This document shows positions 26,783-34,209 of a stretch of DNA of 64,000 nt, piece by piece. The notes under the pieces were generated by a model. It was not told the DNA's origin. It did no database searches and worked only from the letters and a program-made list of their open reading frames with translations. The translations under genes and the position numbers were made by a program. Position 1 is the first letter of the stretch. Every line of letters starts with the position of its first letter. Source of the DNA: Pseudomonas wenzhouensis (GTDB lineage: Bacteria > Pseudomonadota > Gammaproteobacteria > Pseudomonadales > Pseudomonadaceae); contig NZ_CP072610.1 in assembly GCF_021029445.1 (NCBI RefSeq), forward strand, positions 4,092,001 through 4,156,000, in the 5' to 3' direction.

Positions 26783-27886
26783 ATGAAAAAGCATACAGCA
26801 ACTAATCAATCCCAGGCCTTAAACGATCTATCGGCCTGCACGACAGTGGCAGTCGATCTTGCCAAGCGGGTCTTTCAGGTGGCGGGAGAAGACGTTCTTG
26901 GTCAGGTGCGTTACGAGGCGCGGATCAAGTCGCGTGAGGCGTTCTACGAGTTTCTGTGCAAGTTGCCGCCGAGTGTCGTCGTGCTGGTTGAAACTGGCCC
27001 AGGTGCTCAGGCGTGGGCACGGCAGCTACAGGGGCAAGGCAACCTGGCGCGGATTCTTCCGGCTCGTCTCGTCGAGGGTCACCGCAGCGGTGCGAAGAAT
27101 GATCGTAACGATGCCCTGTCGATCTTGCGCGCCGGTCGCGATAGCAAGATTTCAGCCGTGCCCATCAAAAGCGCTGCCTCGCTGGCCATGCAGGCGCTGC
27201 ATCGCGCTCGGCAGGGTTATGTGCGTCGGCGTACGGCGATGAGTAATCAGATGCGCGGTTTGCTGCTGGAGCACGGCGTGGCTCTGGCGCAAGGCGATGC
27301 GGCTATCAGCCACGTGATACCGAGGGTGCTGGAAGATGCAACGCAGCCACTGCCGGAGATACTGCGGGAGTTGATCGACGAATTGCTGGGTGAATGGCGG
27401 CAATTGGGCGAACGCATCAACGTCTTGAGCGGGCGCTTGGAAGCTGCTGCGAACGCGGACAAGACCGCGAAACGACTGATGACGGTGCGCGGAGTCGGCC
27501 CGATCATCGCCACCGCGCTGCTGGCCAAGCAAACCGAACCTGAACGTTTCGCCAATGCCCGCTTATATGCGGCTTACTTCGGCATGGTGCCTGATCAGCA
27601 CAGCAGCGGAGAAAAGATCCGCCTGGGCAAGATGAGCAAGCGAGGCGATGGCTACATGCGCAGCCTGATGATCCAGGGCGCGCATGCGGTCCTCCGACAA
27701 CTACGGCCTGATTCGCAGCAACCGGATGATCGCCGCTTGCTGGGCTGGCTGAGTCGCCTGGGGCGCAAAGAGGCGGCGGTGAGGTTAGCCAACCGCAACC
27801 TACGGATCGCCTGGGTGCTGCTACAGAATGAACAGACTTATCAACGCCAGCCAGTTAATGACAGGCAGGCGGAAATGAGTCACTGA
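26783..27886 (+). CDS. IS110/IS1111-family transposase (DEDD recombinase)
   Basis: 367 residues, full length. The N-terminal RuvC-like domain shows VAVDLAKRVFQVA (D25), VLVETGPG (E70) and GAKNDRNDA (D107, D110), the DEDD set. The C-terminal Tnp_20 domain has MTVRGVGPIIATALLA and YMRSLMIQGAHAVL with the likely catalytic Ser. No stop or frameshift is seen, so the enzyme looks active. IS110-type recombinases use an RNA encoded by the element itself to choose donor and target DNA. Confidence 0.93.
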   Translation: MKKHTATNQSQALNDLSACTTVAVDLAKRVFQVAGEDVLGQVRYEARIKSREAFYEFLCKLPPSVVVLVETGPGAQAWARQLQGQGNLARILPARLVEGHRSGAKNDRNDALSILRAGRDSKISAVPIKSAASLAMQALHRARQGYVRRRTAMSNQMRGLLLEHGVALAQGDAAISHVIPRVLEDATQPLPEILRELIDELLGEWRQLGERINVLSGRLEAAANADKTAKRLMTVRGVGPIIATALLAKQTEPERFANARLYAAYFGMVPDQHSSGEKIRLGKMSKRGDGYMRSLMIQGAHAVLRQLRPDSQQPDDRRLLGWLSRLGRKEAAVRLANRNLRIAWVLLQNEQTYQRQPVNDRQAEMSH

Positions 27887-27889
27887 TCC

Positions 27890-28124
27890 ACCGAGTTCTG
27901 CCACCGGGGCGCGAAGTCGCTCCAACCTCTGCTAGAAAACATTGACCCCAGGTAAGACCGTTGCGGATTGATGCCTTGGCTCCTACTGGCCTTCGAGGTC
28001 TGAATGTAATAGGCATACCGCAAGCTCACACAATGTTGGCCAGAAGCTGATGACAGCTTCCTCGAATAGGCCTGATACATAGATGCAGCCGGGTAGCAGT
28101 GTTGAAAAGCAGGTTTGACAGTGG
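27890..28124 (+). ncRNA. Probable bridge-RNA region of the IS1111-type element
   Basis: This 235-base stretch between the transposase stop and the right inverted repeat has no convincing gene. IS1111-group elements encode their bridge RNA at this place. At 28075-28092 it contains ATACATAG followed by ATGCAGCCGG. The predicted junction at 28135-28149 reads ATACATAG then GAGCCGG, so the region carries a near copy of the end-plus-target sequence. RNA boundaries and loops are not defined. Confidence 0.5.
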
Positions 28125-28139
28125 GGGCGAGTCCATACA

Positions 28140-28200
28140 TAGGAGCCGGCTTGCCGGCGATCATAGGCCTGGAAGGATCGCCCGCAAGCGGGCTCCCACC
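28140..28200. repeat. REP pair adjoining the insertion sequence
   Basis: TAGGAGCCGGCTTGCCGGCG on the left and GCCCGCAAGCGGGCTCCCAC on the right form an inverted doublet of the GTAGGAGCC family (also at 58441 and, in a related form, 35641). Confidence 0.78.
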
Positions 28201-28323
28201 TGTCGCGGGTGTTGCGCTCCAGGAATAAATCCGCAGGGTTGAGAAGCCTTGAGACACGCAACCGACGGGTATACTCCGCCCCCGTTTGCCTGCCTCGCCT
28301 ACGTTTTTCAACGGCCTGTTAGC

Positions 28324-28761
28324 ATGCTGATTCTCGACACACCCGCCGACACCGAACTGCCTGTACTGGAAGAAATCTGGGAGGCTGCCGTGCGCGCAAC
28401 CCATCACTTCCTGCCAGCAACCGATCTGCAGGTGATCAAGCCACTGCTGCGCACACAGTATTTTCCGGCCGTGCACTTGACCTGCGCGCGCGATGAGTCA
28501 GGGCGAATACTGGGCTTTCTCGGCACCCGCGAAGGCATGGTGGAGATGCTCTTCGTCGATCCGGCCTGCCATGGTCAGGGCGTAGGCACGCGACTGATGC
28601 GCCATGCCATCGACGAGCTGGGCGCCACGCGCGTCGACGTCAACGAGCAGAACCCGCAAGCCGTGGTTTTCTACCAGCGCCTGGGTTTCCTGGTGACCGG
28701 CCGCTCGCGCCTGGATGGCGGCGGGCGGCCGTTTCCGATTCTGCATCTATCGCTGGGCTAG
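28324..28761 (+). CDS. GNAT N-acetyltransferase, YjaB-like
   Basis: 145 residues of one GNAT domain: the motif A phrase MLFVDPACHGQGVGTRLM (acetyl-CoA pyrophosphate loop), and VNEQNPQAVVFYQRLGF near the C-terminus. YjaB-like members acetylate unknown small molecules or peptides. ATG 28324 is preferred over the frame start at 28249, which lies in unrelated flanking sequence. Its stop overlaps the stop of the convergent MocR gene by 4 bases. Confidence 0.82.
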   Translation: MLILDTPADTELPVLEEIWEAAVRATHHFLPATDLQVIKPLLRTQYFPAVHLTCARDESGRILGFLGTREGMVEMLFVDPACHGQGVGTRLMRHAIDELGATRVDVNEQNPQAVVFYQRLGFLVTGRSRLDGGGRPFPILHLSLG

Positions 28762-30098
28762 ACAGGCCAGGCCGCGACAATCCCTGCCAATGCCCGCTTG
28801 AGTTCGACCCGGCTAACCGCCGCCGCAAGACTGATACGCACGGCATGCCCCGGATTGGCCTCGACCGCGAACACCTCGGCTGGCACCACCTCCACACCGC
28901 TGTGCCAACACGCCGCGACCAGCCCCACAGGCGGCGCGCCATCGAGCCACAGATGCGGCGCCACTGCCCTGCCCTGCGGCATGCGCGGGCCGAGCACACG
29001 CGCGGCCAGGCGCCAGCGCTGTTGCAGCTCGTCGATCTGCCAGGCCAGGCGCTGTTCGGCGATACCGTTTTCGATCCACTCACAGGCCAGCGCCAGACTC
29101 AGCGGCGTCACCGCCCAGCGCGTGGCCTGCGCTTCAGGGTCGATGCGTTCGAGCAGCTCCGGCGCACCCGCGATAAAGCCCAGGCGCAGGCCGGGCGCAA
29201 CGCTCTTGGACAGGCTGCTGATCAGCAGGCAACGCTCCGGCGCCTGCACTGCCAGCGGCGCCTCGCTGCCGAGCACGCCGTAGACATCGTCCTCGACGAT
29301 CCACAAGCCACGGCGCCGCGCCACCTCGGCAATGGCCGCGCGGCGCTCGGCGTCCAGGCTGGCGCCGGTGGGATTCTGCAAACAGGGCGTCAGCACCGCC
29401 ACGCGCGCCCCGGTAGCACGGGCCTGGCGGTCGAGGTCATCGGGCAGGATGCCGTGTGCGTCCATCGCCACGCCATGCAGCGGCAAACGCAACTGGCGTG
29501 CGGCGGCCTTGATCCCCGGTGCGGTGTAGCGCTCGACCAGAATCGGCTCGCCCGCTTCGCACAGCGCCAGCAACGCCGCAGACACGCCCTGCTGGGCACC
29601 CGCGCTGAGTAGCAGACCGCCCGGCGCCAGCTCCAGGCCACGCCGACGCAGCCAGGTCGCGCCGGCCAGATGCGCACGCTCGACCAGTGCCGCCGACGGG
29701 TAGGCCTGCAACACATCCAGCTCACCGCGCGAAATCAGCTCGGCAAGACTGGCCGACAGGTCGCGATTGTCCGGGTCATGCACCGGCACATTGGTCGACA
29801 GGTCGATCAGTTCGCCCTGCGCGGCCGGTTGCTTGAGGCGGAACAGGCTCGCTTCGCGGCTGCCGGCCAGCACGTAGGTGCCACGCCCGACCTCGCCGGA
29901 CACCAGATGCCGGCGCGCCGCCTCGCGGTAAGCGAGCATCACCGTGCTCGGGTTGATACCCAGCGCCCAGGCCAGACGGCGCTGCGGCGGCAGGCGCTCG
30001 CCGGGCTTGAGTTCGCCACGGCCGATGGCCGCCGCGATGGCCTCGACCAGTGCCAGGTACGTTGGCAGAGCGCTGTCTTGCAGATCAGGAAGCCACAT
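28758..30098 (-). CDS. MocR-type (GntR plus aminotransferase fold) regulator
   Basis: About 446 residues. The N-terminal winged helix is IGRGELKPGERLPPQRRLAW with INPSTVMLAYREA (about 15-60). The rest is a PLP fold type I domain with AGAQQGVSAALLAL, LQNPTGASLD, VEDDVYG and the PLP lysine in ISSLSKSVAPGLRLG. Such proteins bind PLP and an amino acid or amine and switch neighbouring genes. Here the divergent gene is a threonine-dehydratase-like enzyme, a likely target. ATG 30098 is preferred because the longer frame to 30236 crosses the shared promoter. The effector is unknown. Confidence 0.86.
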   Translation of the reverse strand: MWLPDLQDSALPTYLALVEAIAAAIGRGELKPGERLPPQRRLAWALGINPSTVMLAYREAARRHLVSGEVGRGTYVLAGSREASLFRLKQPAAQGELIDLSTNVPVHDPDNRDLSASLAELISRGELDVLQAYPSAALVERAHLAGATWLRRRGLELAPGGLLLSAGAQQGVSAALLALCEAGEPILVERYTAPGIKAAARQLRLPLHGVAMDAHGILPDDLDRQARATGARVAVLTPCLQNPTGASLDAERRAAIAEVARRRGLWIVEDDVYGVLGSEAPLAVQAPERCLLISSLSKSVAPGLRLGFIAGAPELLERIDPEAQATRWAVTPLSLALACEWIENGIAEQRLAWQIDELQQRWRLAARVLGPRMPQGRAVAPHLWLDGAPPVGLVAACWHSGVEVVPAEVFAVEANPGHAVRISLAAAVSRVELKRALAGIVAAWPV

Positions 30099-30104
30099 TG
30101 CTTG

Positions 30105-30134
30105 CCATGCAATATAAAGATTTACCCATACAAT
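30105..30134. promoter_or_regulatory. Direct repeats CCATGCAAT / CCATACAAT, candidate MocR operator
   Basis: Two 9-base copies differing at one position start 21 bases apart, about two helical turns, in the 80-base gap between the MocR gene and its divergent neighbour. MocR regulators are known to use direct repeats on one face of DNA. A TATAAA between the copies may be a -10 box. Confidence 0.5.
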
Positions 30135-30178
30135 GCGCCGCACTAGCATCCGGGTCAACGCCACCCGGAGTGCCCGCC

Positions 30179-31150
30179 ATGTTCGACCTCGCCCAACTGC
30201 GCCAGAGCGCTGCACTGGTTCACCGCCACATGGCACCGACGCCGCAACTGAGCTGGCCGCTGCTGGCGCAGCGCACCGCCTGCGAGGTCTGGGTCAAGCA
30301 CGAGAACCACGCCCCGACTGCTGCCTTCAAGGTACGCGGCGGGCTGGTCTATATCGACGCCCTGCTACGCCGCGAGCCGCAGGTGCGTGGGCTGGTCACC
30401 GCCACCCGTGGCAATCACGGCCAGAGCCTGGCGCTGGCCGCGCGCCAGGCCGGCCTGGCGATCCGTATTGTGGTGCCGCACGGCAATGCCCGCGAAAAGA
30501 ACGCGGCGATGCGCGCCCTCGGCGCCGAGGTGATCGAACATGGCCGCGACTTCGACGAAGCCCGCGCCGAAGCCGCACGCATTGCCGAGCGCGATGGCCT
30601 GCATGGGGTGCCTTCACTGCACGAGGATCTGGTGCGCGGCGTGGCCACCTATGCCCTGGAACTGCTGGAAGCGGTGCCGAATCTGCGCCGGGTGTACGTA
30701 CCCATCGGTCTCGGTTCGGGCATCTGCGGCATGATCCGCACCCGCGACCTGCTCGGCCTCGACACCGAGATCATTGGCGTGGTCGCCAGCGGCGCCGACG
30801 CCTACGCGCAGAGTTTCGAGCAGGGTCGCCTGGTACAGACCGAACGCGCCGACACCCTGGCCGACGGCATGGCCTGTCGCCAGCCGCAGCAGTTGGCACT
30901 GGACATGCTGCGTGCCGGCGCTGCACGCATCGTGCGGGTGAGCGATGACGAGATCCGCGCGGCCATCCGCGCCTATCACGAAGACACCCACAACCTCGCC
31001 GAAGGCGCCGGTGCAGCGGCGCTGGCCGCCCTGATACAGGAGCGCCAGCTCAATGCCGGCCAGCGCGTGGCGGTGGTGCTCAGCGGCGCCAACATCGACC
31101 GCGCAGCGCTGGCCGAGCTGCTGCGTGACGAAACCCCGGCAGCAGCCTGA
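30179..31150 (+). CDS. Threonine dehydratase-like PLP enzyme (fold type II)
   Basis: 323 residues, catalytic domain only, without the ACT-like regulatory part of IlvA. The PLP lysine is in HAPTAAFKVRGGL (about 52-53), the substrate loop in TRGNHGQSLA, and the phosphate loop in GLGSGICG. It should deaminate threonine, serine or a related hydroxy amino acid (for instance hydroxyaspartate) to an oxoacid. It is divergent from a MocR regulator. The exact substrate is not decidable from sequence. Confidence 0.83.
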   Translation: MFDLAQLRQSAALVHRHMAPTPQLSWPLLAQRTACEVWVKHENHAPTAAFKVRGGLVYIDALLRREPQVRGLVTATRGNHGQSLALAARQAGLAIRIVVPHGNAREKNAAMRALGAEVIEHGRDFDEARAEAARIAERDGLHGVPSLHEDLVRGVATYALELLEAVPNLRRVYVPIGLGSGICGMIRTRDLLGLDTEIIGVVASGADAYAQSFEQGRLVQTERADTLADGMACRQPQQLALDMLRAGAARIVRVSDDEIRAAIRAYHEDTHNLAEGAGAAALAALIQERQLNAGQRVAVVLSGANIDRAALAELLRDETPAAA

Positions 31151-31178
31151 GCTACGCCTACCAGCGGTGGCTGAAGGT

Positions 31179-31199
31179 GTAGGGTGCGCTGTGCGCACC
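31179..31199 (+). repeat. Single GTAGGGTGCGC-family repeat
   Basis: GTAGGGTGCGCTGTGCGCAC, a single arm of the family found as a doublet at 9176 and 39135. Confidence 0.75.
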
Positions 31200-31254
31200 A
31201 CTGGCAAACAGCAACCTGCTGACCCCGTTCAAGCCTTCACCACTGGATTGCCCA

Positions 31255-32733
31255 TCAGCGGAACGGCGGCTCGTCGAAGCTGCGCAGCTTGCGCGAGTGC
31301 AGCGAGTTGAGCTGGCTGCGCATCAGCTCCAGCGCGGCGATGCCGATGTGCAGATGCTGGGTCACCGCACGTTCGTAGAAGGCACCGGCCGCGCCGGGCA
31401 GCTTGATCTCGCTGTGCAGGGGTTTGTCCGACACGCACAGCAGCGTGCCGTAGGGCACCCGCAGACGATAGCCTTGCGCGGCAATGGTGCCGCTTTCCAT
31501 GTCCACCGCCACCGCACGCGACAGGTTGATCAGCGGCCGCTCCTGCGCCCAACGCAGCTCCCAGTTGCGGTCGTCGTAAGTCAGCACGGTGCCGGTACGC
31601 AGGCGCTTCTTCAGCTCATCGCCTTGCTCGCCCGTCACTTGCTTGGCCGCCTCCTGCAGCGCCTGCTGCACTTCGGCCAGCGCCGGCAGCGGAATGTGCG
31701 GCGGCAGTACGCGGTCGAGAATGCCGTCGCGGCGCATGTAGGCGTGGGCCAGCACGTAGTCACCAATGGTCTGCGACTGACGCAGGCCGCCACAGTGGCC
31801 GATCATCAGCCAGCAGTGCGGGCGCAGCACGGCGAGGTGGTCGGTGATGTTCTTGGCGTTGGACGGGCCGACGCCGATGTTGACCAGGGTGATGCCGTGG
31901 CCATCATTGGCCTGCAGGTGGTAGGCCGGCATCTGGTAACGGTGCCAGACCACGTTCTCGATGATCGCCTGCATTTCGCCTTCAGCCATGCCGCGCTCGA
32001 CCACCACGTTGCCCGGCAGCACCATGCGGGTGAAGCGTGAGTCGTTCACCAGCATGTCCAGGCCATGGCGGATGAACTGGTCGACGTAGCGGTGGTAGTT
32101 GGTCAGCAGGATCCACGGCTGTACATGACGCCAGTCGCTGCCGGTGTAGTGCTGGATGCGCTTGAGCGAAAAGTCGGTGCGCGCCGCGTCGAACAGCGCC
32201 AGCGGCAGCGGGTCGATGTTCTCCCAGTCGTACAGGCCATCGGCGGTACCGTCGGTGGCGGCGGACAGGTCAGTGCTGGGGAACACACGCGCCAGCTCGG
32301 CGGCAGTCACGCCACTGCCAGCCAGCTCATCGCCGCCCTCGACCACGTACGGGTAAGGGATGTTCTGCTGGCTGCGGCCGACCTCGACACGCAAGGTGAA
32401 GTCATTCATCAGCGGGCGCAGCTGCTCCAGCAGGTATTTACGGAAGGCCGCTGGCTGGGTCACGGTGATGGCGTAGGTGCCTGGCACCTGTACCTTGGCA
32501 TAGGCGCGCACGGTGGTCGGCACCTCGCCCTGGCACAGGTAGGTCAGGCGCAATTCGGGGTAGCGGAACAGGCAGTGTTCGCTGGCATCCGGGCGGATGC
32601 GTTCCTTGAGGTAGCGCTTGAGTGCGTGGCTCAGGGCGCCGGTGGCTTCCTGATGCAGCGCGGCAAGGCGGTCGACCGCCTCTTCGGGGGTGTTGGCAAT
32701 GATGAAATCATCGGAGCAGGCTTTCACAGGCAT
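31255..32733 (-). CDS. amn: AMP nucleosidase
   Basis: 492 residues, the usual Amn length. An N-terminal Amn-specific domain (to about 200) is followed by a purine nucleoside phosphorylase-like domain with the phrases NIGVGPSNAKNITDHLAVLRPHCW (cited as a landmark in two halves: NIGVGPSNAKN and LRPHCWLMIGHCGG) and AVDMESGTIAAQGYRLRVPYG. It hydrolyses AMP to adenine and ribose 5-phosphate, adjusting the adenylate pool. It stands alone, with no neighbour in purine metabolism. Confidence 0.93.
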   Translation of the reverse strand: MPVKACSDDFIIANTPEEAVDRLAALHQEATGALSHALKRYLKERIRPDASEHCLFRYPELRLTYLCQGEVPTTVRAYAKVQVPGTYAITVTQPAAFRKYLLEQLRPLMNDFTLRVEVGRSQQNIPYPYVVEGGDELAGSGVTAAELARVFPSTDLSAATDGTADGLYDWENIDPLPLALFDAARTDFSLKRIQHYTGSDWRHVQPWILLTNYHRYVDQFIRHGLDMLVNDSRFTRMVLPGNVVVERGMAEGEMQAIIENVVWHRYQMPAYHLQANDGHGITLVNIGVGPSNAKNITDHLAVLRPHCWLMIGHCGGLRQSQTIGDYVLAHAYMRRDGILDRVLPPHIPLPALAEVQQALQEAAKQVTGEQGDELKKRLRTGTVLTYDDRNWELRWAQERPLINLSRAVAVDMESGTIAAQGYRLRVPYGTLLCVSDKPLHSEIKLPGAAGAFYERAVTQHLHIGIAALELMRSQLNSLHSRKLRSFDEPPFR

Positions 32734-32823
32734 CTTCCTGGCAGAACGAACGCCCCCATCTTGCCTGCATCCTCATGGCAAAACCTAGCGCGGCGACCGA
32801 ACCAGCGGCCACCGCGCACTGCA

Positions 32824-33507
32824 TCAGACCGCCGCCTGGTGCAGACGCACGTTGAACAGCGGCCCCTGACTGAAACGCGCCAGCGCCTTGGCAGCGGCCA
32901 GCACGCCCAGGTCGACCAGCGGTTCGATCAGGATCACGCTCATGTAAGCCAGGCCGAAGCTGCCCACAGCGGCCAGGTTATCGCTGGTGAAGCCATGGCC
33001 ATAGAAGGCCCAGAAGCCGACCCAGGCAACAATGCCGCCCTGGTAGGCGGTCGACAGCGCCAACGCCTGCTTGTAGGACAGGTCGACGTAGGCGGTGCCC
33101 GGCGCAACGATACGCTTGGCCAACACACTGATGGCCCACAGCGGTACCAGCAGGGTGGTGACGTTCATGCCGTACTGCGGCAGATCGAACGGCGCGAACA
33201 ACAAGCCCTGCAACAGCAAGCCAGCCGCCAGACCGACGGCCGTGGCCCCCGCGCCGAACAGCAGGAGCAAGGTCGAACCGAGGATCAGATGCACCTCGGA
33301 AACCCCCACCGCATGATGCGGCAACACCTCGAAGAAGCAGAACACCAGCGCGGTGGTCAGCAGGCTGCGCAGCGCCAGGGCGGTCGCCCCGCCGTTGTCG
33401 CGAATGGCATCACGCGCCAGTTTGGCGGTCAGGCCAAAGGCACCGACTGCGGTTGCGTAGCTGAGGAAGATCTTGGCGCCTTCGACGACACCGGGTTCGA
33501 TATGCAT
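32824..33507 (-). CDS. CbiM-like cobalt/ECF transporter substrate-specific membrane protein
   Basis: 227 residues and six or seven membrane segments. MHIEPGVVEGAKIFLSYATA is the CbiM-type N-terminus with a metal-binding His2, and the central HHAVGVSEVHLILGSTLLLL is a family landmark, given here with its His residues. In ECF transporters this subunit recognises cobalt or nickel. No CbiN, CbiQ or CbiO gene is next to it, so it may act alone or with components elsewhere. A cobalamin riboswitch directly upstream supports a role in cobalt supply for B12. ATG 33507 is chosen from the MHIEPG motif. Confidence 0.82.
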   Translation of the reverse strand: MHIEPGVVEGAKIFLSYATAVGAFGLTAKLARDAIRDNGGATALALRSLLTTALVFCFFEVLPHHAVGVSEVHLILGSTLLLLFGAGATAVGLAAGLLLQGLLFAPFDLPQYGMNVTTLLVPLWAISVLAKRIVAPGTAYVDLSYKQALALSTAYQGGIVAWVGFWAFYGHGFTSDNLAAVGSFGLAYMSVILIEPLVDLGVLAAAKALARFSQGPLFNVRLHQAAV

Positions 33508-33549
33508 GCAAGTTCCTTGATCGCGCCCACCGCGCGACGAGTTGGAGGA

Positions 33550-33745
33550 TCGATGGATTCGATGGCAGGTCTCCTGGCTCACGGCTTGGCACTTCGCCCG
33601 CCTTCCCGACCGAAGTCAGTGGCATCCGGGCATCGTTCGCCGCTTACAGTTGCGGGGGCAGCCAGGGAATTGGCGAGACTCGCCGCACCCTGTTCCCTTT
33701 TCATCCGCACGCACGTGCGGGCGGAACCATCGGCGGCAACCTTAC
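33550..33745 (-). promoter_or_regulatory. Cobalamin (AdoCbl) riboswitch
   Basis: Read on the minus strand, the conserved blocks appear in order: GGGAACAGGGTGCGG, CCCCGCAACTGTAAGCGG, GCCACTG near GGTCGGGAAGGCGGG, and the B12-box-like AGCCAGGAGACCTGCC. This is a standard cobalamin riboswitch placed about 45 bases before the CbiM-like gene, which it should shut off when B12 is abundant. Confidence 0.92.
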
Positions 33746-33941
33746 TCCGCCGTTCTGACAAAAGACAGCGCTCGCCCTCGAGTCGCTACCCGACCTTGAT
33801 CGCAGACCCTGGCAGATCCGTCCATTGATCCCCAACACAGAGATCGCCTGCCTACGACGCCAGCACAATCCAGCAGGACCATAACGGCGAACCCCAGGCA
33901 AAACGAAACAGCGCTCTAATTCTGCGCCTCATAAATTCCAA

Positions 33942-33997
33942 TTTCCTGGACAGAATTTCGCCCTTGCATTCCAAGATATCGGAATAAGTCCAGAAAA
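33942..33997. promoter_or_regulatory. Dyad sites, candidate enhancer for the GntP promoter
   Basis: TTTCCTGGAC (33942-33951) and GTCCAGAAAA (33988-33997) are inverted copies with one mismatch. Between them ATTCC-AAGATATC-GGAAT forms a second dyad. They lie about 110-165 bases upstream of a -24/-12 promoter, the usual place for a bacterial enhancer-binding protein. The rest of the ~700-base gap between the CbiM-like and GntP genes shows only the riboswitch and this promoter. Confidence 0.5.
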
Positions 33998-34105
33998 ATG
34001 GACAACCACTCAACACCGCAACAGCCACGCCGAACCCGTCATAAACCGCTGCGCCCCTTTATCCACAGGCCTTAGCGCACTTTCCAAGAGGGCCCAACCG
34101 CGCAC

Positions 34106-34121
34106 TGGCACGACTCTCGCT
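34106..34121 (+). promoter_or_regulatory. Sigma-54 (-24/-12) promoter before the GntP-family gene
   Basis: TGGCACGACTCTCGCT fits TGGCACG-N4-TTGCW with one mismatch, and the essential GG and GC are 10 bases apart. It lies 90 bases before the permease ATG. In P. aeruginosa a related hydroxybutyrate gene set is, as I recall, RpoN-dependent. Confidence 0.65.
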
Positions 34122-34209
34122 CTGTAAACCTCAGAGGCGCGCTGGTGTATCCGCGCGCTCACGATAGAACGGCCCTGAGCCGCTAGAACAACAACAAAAG
34201 GAACCAGCC

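Larger units (their letters stand above)
26700..28140 (+). mobile_element. IS110-family insertion sequence, IS1111 group, next to a REP
   Basis: The element holds one intact transposase gene and 12-base perfect subterminal inverted repeats, ATGGACTCGCCC at 26708-26719 and its complement at 28125-28136. The non-coding part is short on the left (~80 bases) and long on the right (~240 bases). These three features fit the IS1111 group. The right end runs straight into TAGGAGCCGGCTTGCC, a REP. The exact outer ends cannot be fixed because this family makes little or no target duplication. Confidence 0.8.

Noticed and set aside
27880-28476. 198-codon minus-strand frame across the IS right end
   Set aside because: It crosses the IS border, a REP and the GNAT gene start, so it cannot be an old gene.
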